Shown here: positions 1 through 9,276 of the stretch, in pieces
Numbering within the stretch: position 1 is the stretch's first letter
How the letters are laid out: every line of letters begins with the position of its first letter
Assembly (NCBI RefSeq): GCF_024505085.1
Contig: NZ_JANIBC010000014.1
Span: 1 to 35,156 of the forward strand
Source: Parvularcula maris
GTDB taxonomy: Bacteria > Pseudomonadota > Alphaproteobacteria > Caulobacterales > Parvularculaceae
Reading direction: 5' to 3'
Length of the DNA stretch: 35,156 nucleotides
Program-made: the position numbers and the translations under genes
Notes under the pieces: model-generated
Database searches by the model: none
Told to the model about the DNA's origin: nothing
Seen by the model: only the letters and a program-made list of their open reading frames with translations

Positions 1-143
1 CGTAGGGCGGGTGCGCATCGCCAACGTTCCTTCAGTGCGAAGAGACCACCCGCACCCACGCAGCCCCACGCGCAGGCCACCCGGGCGCGGCTGCCGGAAA
101 GGAAAGCGCATAAAACGATCAGCACACGGGCAGCCGCCCTACG
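1..143. repeat. REP-like inverted pair (GTAGGGCGG family)
   Basis: CGTAGGGCGG at 1-10 is repeated in inverted orientation as CCGCCCTACG at 134-143. Each end has its own inner stem: GGGTGCG (9-15) with CGCACCC (51-57), and GCGGCTGCC (87-95) with GGCAGCCGC (129-137). The same GTAG-headed ends occur at 30762-30839. A GTAG tetranucleotide followed by a GC-rich palindrome is the classic layout of REP elements recognised by RAYT (TnpA-REP) transposases. No RAYT gene is in this window. The element may extend left of the window. Confidence 0.6.
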
Positions 144-159
144 TGGCTATGGCCTTCTA

Positions 160-1050
160 CTAAATTTGTTCGAACTGTACCCGTAGGGATCCTTGGGCAC
201 GATTTCCAGCCTTTACATCGACGAATTGTTTGCAAATCAATTTATCCAGTTCGATGATTTTGTCAGCGTAAAGACATATACCGATATTGTTTGGAAACTT
301 GAAGGTTGGCACGATAGTTGTAGCAGTAGGTGCAGGTTCGATACGAAGTTCTCCATCACTCGCGTGCTGAAAGACGGAATGCACAACTCCTAAGAGCAAC
401 ATTCTAGAGCCTAGAAGATTTTTGCCGTCTTTAGTGCCAAAAGCCCCTGAACTAGCTAAAAACACAGGTGATCCGCTGGACCCTGGGTAGATGGCGCAAT
501 CAATTAGGAATTCTGGTCGCCCCTCAAAATCATTGTACGGCGGGGTAGCGGAGATACCCTTTCGGAAAACTGGTGTGTTGTTGCAACTATCCCACAAACC
601 GTCGGGGTAACCGACAACTACAATCTCCTCCACCGCCATCAAATTGCGACGCTGTTCTAGGTCGAGGGCATGCCGAGAATCAGGAACGATAACGTCGGGC
701 CTCGGACCGGTCTTACCAAGAGCGTCAATCACAGTTGAGAAGTTGATTGCTATCAGATCACAATCAGGCTCAGGATGAGGAAGAGCAATACTCTGAATAC
801 CTTCAACGTGAACTCTTACGTGTTGTATTATACCGTCCTTATTTATGACATCAACAACAAAACCAACCCTCTCGTATTCACCAATAACGTGCTTATTCGT
901 AATTACGCTTATAAGAAATTTATCAAGCGTCCCGAAAGGATAAGATTTCCAAAAGAACCCGGTGCCAGTACTATCCAGAAGCTCTCCATCGAACATTTCA
1001 AGACGGCATGTCATCTTCGCCATCTGATCGTATGGGTTTACATTCTGCAT
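160..1050 (-). CDS. trypsin-like serine protease, probably acquired
   Basis: This 296-residue protein has the layout of a chymotrypsin-fold (trypsin-2/DegP-like) serine peptidase. The probable triad is His54 in SVITNKHV, Asp98 in DCDLIAI and Ser192 in PGSSGSPVF, where GSSGSP matches the GxSGxP active-site motif. There is no PDZ domain, no clear signal peptide and no membrane segment, so a cytoplasmic location is inferred; the substrate is unknown. The ATG at 1050 is preceded by AGGG at a suitable distance; Met11-like alternatives lie further in. The gene is visibly richer in A and T than everything around it and uses codons that are rare in its neighbours, which suggests horizontal transfer. 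Stand-alone proteases of this type sometimes belong to defence islands, but no partner is visible here. Its 3' end lies 16 bases from a REP-like repeat. Confidence 0.8.
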   Translation of the reverse strand: MQNVNPYDQMAKMTCRLEMFDGELLDSTGTGFFWKSYPFGTLDKFLISVITNKHVIGEYERVGFVVDVINKDGIIQHVRVHVEGIQSIALPHPEPDCDLIAINFSTVIDALGKTGPRPDVIVPDSRHALDLEQRRNLMAVEEIVVVGYPDGLWDSCNNTPVFRKGISATPPYNDFEGRPEFLIDCAIYPGSSGSPVFLASSGAFGTKDGKNLLGSRMLLLGVVHSVFQHASDGELRIEPAPTATTIVPTFKFPNNIGICLYADKIIELDKLICKQFVDVKAGNRAQGSLRVQFEQI

Positions 1051-1102
1051 AGTAGCCCTATTCGCCAGTTTTCTGTACTCGAATGCCGATTGTTGTTATA
1101 CC

Positions 1103-4021
<2,919 letters not shown>

Positions 4022-4057
4022 GGTGCGCCTCCACTCATCCCTAGCTGAGAAGCTAGG

Positions 4058-4095
4058 CGTGTAGGTGGTGACGGCACCGTGAACAAGGGGCGAAC
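4058..4095 (-). promoter_or_regulatory. SOS (LexA) box overlapping the uvrA promoter
   Basis: On the minus strand 4095-4081 reads GTTCGCCCCTTGTTC, a perfect match to the alphaproteobacterial LexA site GTTC-N7-GTTC. Its last six bases, TTGTTC (4086-4081), double as a -35 element. After exactly 17 bases comes TACACG (4063-4058) as -10. Between this and the uvrA start lies a small hairpin, CTAGCT/AGCTAG around a 4-base loop (4041-4056). Repressor bound here would block RNA polymerase. The site is read directly; binding is inferred from known LexA biology. Confidence 0.85.
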
Positions 4096-4238
4096 GGACG
4101 CGCCTTCGAGATCGTAAGCCAACCCGGTGTTGCAGATCATCACCGCGCCGCGAGAGCGCCGTTTTGTTATCATAGGATACGTGACGATTTCGCTCGGTCG
4201 CGCGTAGATAAGAACAGGGCCGAGCGCAGGCGGCGCTA

Positions 4239-4658
4239 ATGGATCATGTTCGGGAGCGTCTCGTGCACCGTAGTTCTTTGTCGGGTCTGAAGATCCTCCT
4301 GATCGAGGGAGACCCCATCGTGGCGCTCGATCTCGCCGGTACGCTCGAGGATGCCGGGGCTTCGGTGTTCCTCGCTCTCAACGCTGCGGAGGGTTACGAC
4401 CTCGCCGACCGGGGAGAGGCGGCGGCGTACGACCTCGCCATTCTCGATACGAAGATCGGGCGAAACGGGCTTCTGTCTTTAGCTGCCAAGCTAGAGAACC
4501 TAGGGACGGCGCTGGCCTTCTACACCGCGGTCGCGAACCGCTACTGGCTCGCGGAGCAGTTCCCCGAGAGCCTCATTCTTTCGAGGCAGCACGACAGCGA
4601 CGTGTTTCTCAGCAGCCTGCAGAGCGACTTCGGCGCCGGTCGAGCCTATCTGAACTGA
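4239..4658 (+). CDS. single-domain response-regulator-like protein
   Basis: This 139-residue protein is essentially one receiver domain. The acidic pocket is E23/D25 in [11 protein letters not shown], the phosphoacceptor is D70 in LAILDTKIG, and the switch Thr is T96 in LAFYTA. The conserved beta5 lysine is not evident: the expected place reads LILSRQ, with Arg. There is no DNA-binding or enzymatic output domain and no kinase next door. Such stand-alone receivers act as phosphate shuttles or protein-protein switches, but the degraded lysine could mean a pseudo-receiver. The ATG at 4239 has only a weak ribosome-binding site, and GTG at 4263 is an alternative start. It is divergent from uvrA and converges with the barrel gene, 7 bases away. 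Confidence 0.75.
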   Translation: MDHVRERLVHRSSLSGLKILLIEGDPIVALDLAGTLEDAGASVFLALNAAEGYDLADRGEAAAYDLAILDTKIGRNGLLSLAAKLENLGTALAFYTAVANRYWLAEQFPESLILSRQHDSDVFLSSLQSDFGAGRAYLN

Positions 4659-4665
4659 CGCGCGA

Positions 4666-5304
4666 TCAGAAGCCGATCTTGTAGGTGAGAAGCCCGCTCA
4701 CTCCGCCATAGCTGAACTCGGTATTGACGAGATCGCCGCCGAAATCACCGCTGAGGTCGAAATCGTCGGTGGCGAGGTAGTTCGCCTCCACGCCGATCGT
4801 GCCGGGGATGAGCGGGAAGCCGAAGCTGACCCCCGCCTTGATCTGATAGGCGAGCTGGCCGTCCACGTCCTCGCCGCCGATCGTGTTGAAGTTGTTGGTG
4901 AGGTAGCCTGCGCCGATGCCGATATAGGGGTCGGGGAGAAGCGGAAAGGTCGGGCGCAGCACGGCGTTGGCCATGTAGGCGATGGTCCTGGGGTCGTCCT
5001 GGAGAGCGGTCTCGACATTGTCGACCGTGACCTCCTCCATCGACGCGGTGCGCAGGGTGACTTCGCCCTCTACCGCGACGAAGGGCAGAACGTAGTAGCC
5101 GACCAGGCCGCCGAGGACCGCACCTAGATCGGCGTCGCTGTCCACATCCACGTCCACGACCTCGCCGAGGAAGTTATCGCTGGCGAAGGCAACCGTGTCC
5201 GCGGTCTGCTGAAACAGGCCGGCATGGATCTGAACGTAGCCGCCAGCCTGGGCGGAACCGGCGAAAAGGGTGAGTGCGGCGGCGGAAGCCAGGAGTTTGT
5301 TCAT
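4666..5304 (-). CDS. outer-membrane beta-barrel protein (OmpA/OmpW-like)
   Basis: The 212-residue precursor has a clear Sec signal peptide, MNKLLASAAALTLFAGSAQA, cleaved before GGYVQ. The mature part alternates aromatic and aliphatic residues with glycine turns (GGLVGYYVLPFVAVEGEV, YIGIGAGYLTNN, LIPGTIGVEANYLA) and ends in YKIGF; a C-terminal Phe is the recognition signal for BAM-mediated insertion. This fits the small 8-stranded barrel superfamily of surface proteins. The start at 5304 is preferred over an upstream ATG at 5322 because GGAAGGGC lies just ahead of it and the signal peptide then begins properly. No ligand or transport role can be read. The gene is transcribed divergently from ssb. 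Confidence 0.85.
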   Translation of the reverse strand: MNKLLASAAALTLFAGSAQAGGYVQIHAGLFQQTADTVAFASDNFLGEVVDVDVDSDADLGAVLGGLVGYYVLPFVAVEGEVTLRTASMEEVTVDNVETALQDDPRTIAYMANAVLRPTFPLLPDPYIGIGAGYLTNNFNTIGGEDVDGQLAYQIKAGVSFGFPLIPGTIGVEANYLATDDFDLSGDFGGDLVNTEFSYGGVSGLLTYKIGF

Positions 5305-5445
5305 AGAGCTGCCCTTCCTCATAGGCGTTGCGGCGCGATCGCCTGCCGGGAGAGAGGGTAGGGCAGCAGACGAAGATTGCCAGACTGTTTCGCCTCCAGC
5401 GTGCGAAGATTTTGTGGCCAGTTTATGGCCGCCCCTGCTGCGCTA

Positions 5446-5479
5446 GAACATTGCAGGAACAGATACGGGCGGCTAGAAC
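5446..5479 (+). promoter_or_regulatory. SOS (LexA) box overlapping the ssb promoter
   Basis: GAACATTGCAGGAAC at 5446-5460 is a perfect GAAC-N7-GAAC site, the reverse-complement form of the alphaproteobacterial LexA box. It overlaps TTGCAG (5451-5456) as -35, followed after exactly 17 bases by TAGAAC (5474-5479) as -10. The geometry mirrors that upstream of uvrA. The ssb start is 81 bases further on. The rest of 5323-5560 shows no gene. Confidence 0.85.
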
Positions 5480-5560
5480 GGAAAGCGTGGAAAACTAATT
5501 CGGCGGGCAGGTCCGAAGCGCCCTAGGCGTAGGCTTCTGACTGCTTTTGGAGGACCGGCA

Positions 5561-6055
5561 ATGGCTGGAAGCGTGAACAAGGTGATCCTGATCGGCAATC
5601 TCGGCCAGGACCCCGAGGTGAGGCAGTTCGGAAATGGCGGGCAGGTCTGCAACCTGCGCATCGCGACCTCCGAGACGTGGAAGGACAAGCAGTCCGGCGA
5701 GCGGCGCGAGCGGACCCAATGGCACACGGTGGCGATCTTCTCCGAGCCCCTGGTCAGGGTGGCGCAGAACTACCTCAAGAAGGGCTCGAAGGTGTATATC
5801 GAGGGCCAGCTCGAGACCCGCAAATGGCAGGACCAGAACGGTCAGGACCGCTACAGCACTGAAGTCGTGCTGCGGCCCTACACCTCGACCCTGACCATGC
5901 TCGACGGCCGCGGCGGCGGTGACGGCGGGGGCATGTCCGGTGCCGGTGGCGGCGGCTACGGCCAGCAGATCAGCGGCGGCGGCTCCTCCGGCGGCGGCTA
6001 CGATCAGGGCCAGGGCGGCGGCGACTACGATCTGGATGACGACATCCCGTTCTAA
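5561..6055 (+). CDS. ssb: single-stranded DNA-binding protein
   Basis: SSB coats single-stranded DNA during replication, recombination and repair and recruits partners through its C-terminal tip. The N-terminal OB fold (about residues 4-112) opens with [18 protein letters not shown] and contains the usual [11 protein letters not shown] and [16 protein letters not shown] stretches. A glycine-rich disordered linker (about 117-152) follows, and the acidic tip DDDIPF (159-164) is intact. The 164-residue length is normal. The start has GGAGG seven bases upstream. The SOS-box promoter predicts induction by DNA damage together with uvrA. Two very small membrane-protein genes follow immediately and could be co-transcribed. 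Confidence 0.98.
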   Translation: MAGSVNKVILIGNLGQDPEVRQFGNGGQVCNLRIATSETWKDKQSGERRERTQWHTVAIFSEPLVRVAQNYLKKGSKVYIEGQLETRKWQDQNGQDRYSTEVVLRPYTSTLTMLDGRGGGDGGGMSGAGGGGYGQQISGGGSSGGGYDQGQGGGDYDLDDDIPF

Positions 6056-6060
6056 GGCAG

Positions 6061-6243
6061 GTGTCGGAGGCGATGAAGTCGCTGGATGAGCGCCGCGCGG
6101 ACAGCTTCGAAAAACTGGCTCTAGGTCTGGCCGTTGGCTCGTTTCTAGGGAACTTTCCCTTCTGGGCCAGGCTTCTTCTCGTAACGCTAGCTATTATATC
6201 CTATGCGTTGAGTGAGCTGTTTGCGCGAAAGGCCATGGACTGA
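6061..6243 (+). CDS. small two-helix membrane protein
   Basis: This 60-residue protein has a charged N-terminus (MKSLDERRADSFEKL) and then two hydrophobic stretches, about residues 20-32 and 36-52 (WARLLLVTLAIISYALSEL). It ends basic (FARKAMD). I recognise no family. The first start is GTG at 6061, right after the ssb stop; ATG at 6073 would give 56 residues. It overlaps the next small gene by one base (TGATG), a pattern of translational coupling, so this and the next product may act together at the inner membrane. Confidence 0.6.
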   Translation: MSEAMKSLDERRADSFEKLALGLAVGSFLGNFPFWARLLLVTLAIISYALSELFARKAMD

Positions 6244-6347
6244 TGACCATTGATGCTTGGGAAGCCGTTAGCTTGGCCGCCATTCTCGTCGGTGCCGGGG
6301 CAGGTCTTTACTGGTGGACCTCTCGCAAAGAGCAAGAACACGATTGA
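6243..6347 (+). CDS. 34-residue single-helix membrane protein
   Basis: ATG at 6243 overlaps the previous stop as TGATG and opens a 34-codon frame ending at TGA 6345-6347. The product is MTIDAWEAVSLAAILVG, then AGAGLYWWTSRKEQEHD. It has one hydrophobic segment (about residues 8-24) with an interfacial WW and a charged cytoplasmic tail, like many bacterial micro-membrane proteins. It is coupled on both sides, since rsmE appears to start at TTG 6344 inside its stop (TTGA). No homologue can be named. Coupling and composition are the only support. Confidence 0.5.
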   Translation: MTIDAWEAVSLAAILVGAGAGLYWWTSRKEQEHD

Positions 6348-7114
6348 GACCCGACCCTCGCCTTTATACCGAGGCGCCGCTCGGCTCCGGCAGTTTCGGC
6401 TTCGACCAGGGGCAGCTTCGCTATCTCGGCTCCGTGTTGCGGCTGGGGCAGGGGGATGGGGTGCGGCTGTTCAACGGCCGCGATGGCGAGTGGCTCTACC
6501 GGATCGAGGCGCTGGAGAAGCGGGCTGGTTCGGCGCTCCCTGCGGAGAAACTGCGGGAGCAGCCAGGGTTGACGACGGCGCCGGTTCTCCTCTTCGCCCC
6601 GTTGAAGCGCGGGCCGACCGAGATGCTGGTGCAGAAGGCGACGGAGCTGGGCGCAACCTCCCTTCAACCTGTCATCACCGCGCGGACTGGCAGGGACAGG
6701 CTCAAGACCGACCGCCTGCAGCTTATCGCCACCGAAGCCGCCGAGCAGTGCGAGCGGATGATCGTGCCCTCGATCGCAGAACCGGTCCGTCTGGAGAAAG
6801 CGCTCGAACCCCTCACCGGTTTCGTCTTCTGCGACGAGGCGGGGGACGAGGAGGACAAGCCCTGGGGCGGTGAGGAGGGGCGTGCGCCCTTGGCGGCGCA
6901 GGTTTTCCCGGACGTTTCGCAGGCCCCGGAAGCCATCCTGATCGGCCCGGAAGGCGGCTTCACGCCGGAAGAGCGTGCCGCGCTGCGCGGCGACCCTCGG
7001 GCGGTACCCATCTCGCTGGGACCGCGTATTCTGAGGGCCGAGACCGCCGCCATCGTCGCACTGACCCTGTGGCAACTGCGCTTCGGCGATCTTGCCGCTT
7101 TGCCGCGGCGGTGA
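6344..7114 (+). CDS. rsmE: 16S rRNA m3U1498 methyltransferase RsmE
   Basis: RsmE is a SPOUT-family enzyme that methylates N3 of uridine 1498 in helix 44 of 16S rRNA on the assembled small subunit. It has an N-terminal PUA-like domain (RLYTEAPL...LRYLGSVLRLGQGDGVRLFNG) and a C-terminal knotted domain with LIGPEGGFTPEERAAL and ISLGPRILRAETAAI, the S-adenosylmethionine-binding signatures of the family. The frame is open further upstream, but RsmE proteins normally begin MRPxPRLY. That places the start at TTG 6344, which overlaps the previous stop as TTGA (256 residues); GTG 6314 is the alternative. Confidence 0.92.
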   Translation: MRPDPRLYTEAPLGSGSFGFDQGQLRYLGSVLRLGQGDGVRLFNGRDGEWLYRIEALEKRAGSALPAEKLREQPGLTTAPVLLFAPLKRGPTEMLVQKATELGATSLQPVITARTGRDRLKTDRLQLIATEAAEQCERMIVPSIAEPVRLEKALEPLTGFVFCDEAGDEEDKPWGGEEGRAPLAAQVFPDVSQAPEAILIGPEGGFTPEERAALRGDPRAVPISLGPRILRAETAAIVALTLWQLRFGDLAALPRR

Positions 7115-7172
7115 GCACGTCTAGCTGTTCCCCAACCATGAACCCCTTCGCGGGCGCGGCAAAGCGTGCTCA
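7096..7172 (+). other. inverted repeats in the rsmE-gshA junction, possible pseudoknot
   Basis: CGCTTTGCCGCG (7096-7107) is perfectly complementary to CGCGGCAAAGCG (7155-7166). TGAGCACG (7112-7119) is complementary to CGTGCTCA (7165-7172). The arms are ordered left1, left2, right1, right2, so both helices together would make an H-type pseudoknot; otherwise they are alternatives because they share 7165-7166. The structure covers the rsmE stop codon (7112-7114) and lies 51 bases before the gshA start. No T-run follows, so it is not an ordinary terminator. Function is unknown. Confidence 0.4.
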
Positions 7173-7222
7173 AGGCCGGGGGCGCCGCAGCGGCGGCGCG
7201 GAGCTATAGGAAAGAAGCACCC

Positions 7223-8593
7223 GTGACGCAGCTCGACGCCAGCACCCGCCACGACCTTCGCCCCATCGAGGACAAGGCGGAGCTAGCCGCCTATCTCGCC
7301 ACCGGCTGCAAGCCGAAGGATGCCTGGCGCATCGGCACGGAGCACGAGAAGTTCGGCTTCCTCAAAGACAGTTTGGAGCCGCTTCCGTTCGCCGGTGAGC
7401 GATCCATCCAGGCCGTGCTGGAGGGGCTCTCGCGGGAGTTCGGCTGGCAGCGGTTGGAGGAGGACGGCAACCTCGTCGCCCTCAAAAAGGACGGTGCCTC
7501 GATCACCCTCGAGCCCGGCGGGCAGTTCGAGCTCTCCGGCGCACCGCTCAAGACCGTGCAGGAGACCTGCTCGGAGGTAACCCAGCATCTAAAAGAGGTG
7601 AAGGCCGTGTCCGACCCCTTGGGTGTCGGCTTCATCGGTCTCGGCGCCGCGCCCTTCTGGACCCGCGAAGAGATGCCGCGCGTGCCCAAGGGTCGCTACA
7701 CCATCATGCGCCGCTACATGCCGAAGGTCGGCGGGCTCGGCCTCGACATGATGCACCGGACCGCCACCGTGCAGGTCAATCTCGACTTCGCCTCGGAAGA
7801 GGACATGGTGAAGAAGTTCAGAACCTCCCTGGCGCTGCAGCCCATCGCCACCGCGCTCTTCGCCAACTCTCCGCTGACCGAGGGCAAGCCCAACGGCTTC
7901 CGCTCCTGGCGCGCACATATCTGGACCGATACCGACCCGCACCGCACCGGGATGCTGGACTTCGTCTTCGAGGAGGATTTCGGCTTCGAGCGCTATGCGG
8001 AGTACATGCTCGATGTGCCGATGTACTTCCTCTGGCGTGACGGGGTCTACACGGATGCCGCGGGGCTCTCCTTCCGGGACTTTCTGGACGGAAAGCTGGA
8101 GGCGGCACCGGGTCAGCGCCCGAACATCGAGGACTGGAAGGACCACCTCTCTACCGCCTTCCCCGAGGTGCGTCTCAAGACCTTCCTGGAGATGCGCGGC
8201 GCCGATTCAGGATCCTGGGGCCGTATCTGTGCCCTGCCTGCCTTCTGGGTCGGGCTTCTCTATGACGAGGAGAGCCTCAACGGGGCCTGGGACCTCGTGA
8301 AGGACTGGACCGCCGAGGAGCGAAGGGCATTACGGCCCGAGGCAGCGAAGAACGGCATGGCCGGCGAGGTTGGCCGTATCCGGATCAAGGAAACCGCGGC
8401 GCAGGTCCTCGACCTCTCCCGCGCAGGGCTTCGCAGGCGCGCCGCCATGGATGCTGCGGGCACGGATGAGAGCGGCTTCCTTGCGCCACTCGCCGACATC
8501 GTGCGGACGGGGGAGAGCTTTGCCTGTCAGCTCCTGCGTGACGTAGAGGAGGGCGCGGACGCCGAGGCGCTCTTCAGGGCCTACGCCTTTTGA
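7223..8593 (+). CDS. gshA: glutamate-cysteine ligase (plant/alphaproteobacterial type)
   Basis: This enzyme makes gamma-glutamylcysteine from glutamate, cysteine and ATP, the first step of glutathione synthesis (EC 6.3.2.2). The 456 residues match the GCS2 plant-type group used by alphaproteobacteria, not the E. coli type. Recognisable stretches are WRIGTEHEKFGF (35-46), ITLEPGGQFELSGAP (94-108) and the active-site region RRYMPKVGGLGLDMMHRTA (163-181) followed by VQVNLDF. The start is GTG at 7223 because AGGAAAG lies upstream and the protein then begins as in relatives; the frame itself runs back to 7166 through low-complexity sequence. Its TGA overlaps the TTG of the next gene (TTGA). Confidence 0.93.
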   Translation: MTQLDASTRHDLRPIEDKAELAAYLATGCKPKDAWRIGTEHEKFGFLKDSLEPLPFAGERSIQAVLEGLSREFGWQRLEEDGNLVALKKDGASITLEPGGQFELSGAPLKTVQETCSEVTQHLKEVKAVSDPLGVGFIGLGAAPFWTREEMPRVPKGRYTIMRRYMPKVGGLGLDMMHRTATVQVNLDFASEEDMVKKFRTSLALQPIATALFANSPLTEGKPNGFRSWRAHIWTDTDPHRTGMLDFVFEEDFGFERYAEYMLDVPMYFLWRDGVYTDAAGLSFRDFLDGKLEAAPGQRPNIEDWKDHLSTAFPEVRLKTFLEMRGADSGSWGRICALPAFWVGLLYDEESLNGAWDLVKDWTAEERRALRPEAAKNGMAGEVGRIRIKETAAQVLDLSRAGLRRRAAMDAAGTDESGFLAPLADIVRTGESFACQLLRDVEEGADAEALFRAYAF

Positions 8594-9213
8594 CGGCGAC
8601 GACCGAGGAGGCCTGCGCCGAGCTCTCTTCGCGGGACCCCGTGCTGGCCGAGCTTCTCCGGCGCAACGGCCCGCCCCGCTGGCGCGAGAGGGAGGGCGGC
8701 TATCCCGGCCTTGCGCGGATCATCATCGAGCAGCAGCTCTCCGTGGCCTCCGCCAACGCCATTCTCGCGCGGGTGCAGGTGCTGACCGAGGGTCTTTCAC
8801 CTACGGCCGTTTTGAAGACAGAGGACGAGACGCTCCGCGGCGCGGGTCTCTCACGCCCGAAGATACGCTATCTCCGCGCGTTGGCCGAGAACGTGGAGGA
8901 GGGGCGTTTCTCGTTTCATGCCCTGCGCGATCTGGACGAGGCCGAAGCGGCGAGGGAGCTGGAGAAACTGCTCGGCGTTGGCAGGTGGACGGCGGCGGTC
9001 TACCTCCTCTTCTGTGAGAGCCGCCGCGACCTCTGGCCCAGGGGCGACGTGGCGCTCCTCGCCGCCCATCAGTCCGGGGGCGGCGCGTTCGCGCGGCAAG
9101 AGATAGGCGCGTTCGACGCCTTCGCGGAGGAGACCTACGCCCCGCACAGGGGTATCGCCGCCCATCTTCTGTGGTCGGAGATCGCGAGGATCAGGGGCCG
9201 GTCGCCGGTGTAG
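8590..9213 (+). CDS. DNA-3-methyladenine glycosylase II family (AlkA-like)
   Basis: This 207-residue protein belongs to the HhH-GPD base-excision superfamily. It has the helix-hairpin-helix ELEKLLGVGRWTAAVYLL (about 123-140) and, after a conserved spacer, the catalytic aspartate D153 in WPRGDVALL. The IIIEQQLSVASANAI segment (44-58) is typical of the compact AlkA-type glycosylases, which release alkylated purines from DNA. It lacks AlkA's N-terminal TBP-like domain. The start is TTG at 8590, overlapping the gshA stop as TTGA, so translation is probably coupled. Pairing with gshA is plausible in electrophile defence, because glutathione and AlkA both counter alkylating agents; that link is inference. 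No SOS or Ada-type box was seen. Confidence 0.85.
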   Translation: MTATTEEACAELSSRDPVLAELLRRNGPPRWREREGGYPGLARIIIEQQLSVASANAILARVQVLTEGLSPTAVLKTEDETLRGAGLSRPKIRYLRALAENVEEGRFSFHALRDLDEAEAARELEKLLGVGRWTAAVYLLFCESRRDLWPRGDVALLAAHQSGGGAFARQEIGAFDAFAEETYAPHRGIAAHLLWSEIARIRGRSPV

Positions 9214-9276
9214 GCAGGACTTGCCTTCGCCCTTCAACCCGAACAGCCTCCCGTCAGAGGTTTCGAGAGAGGATTC

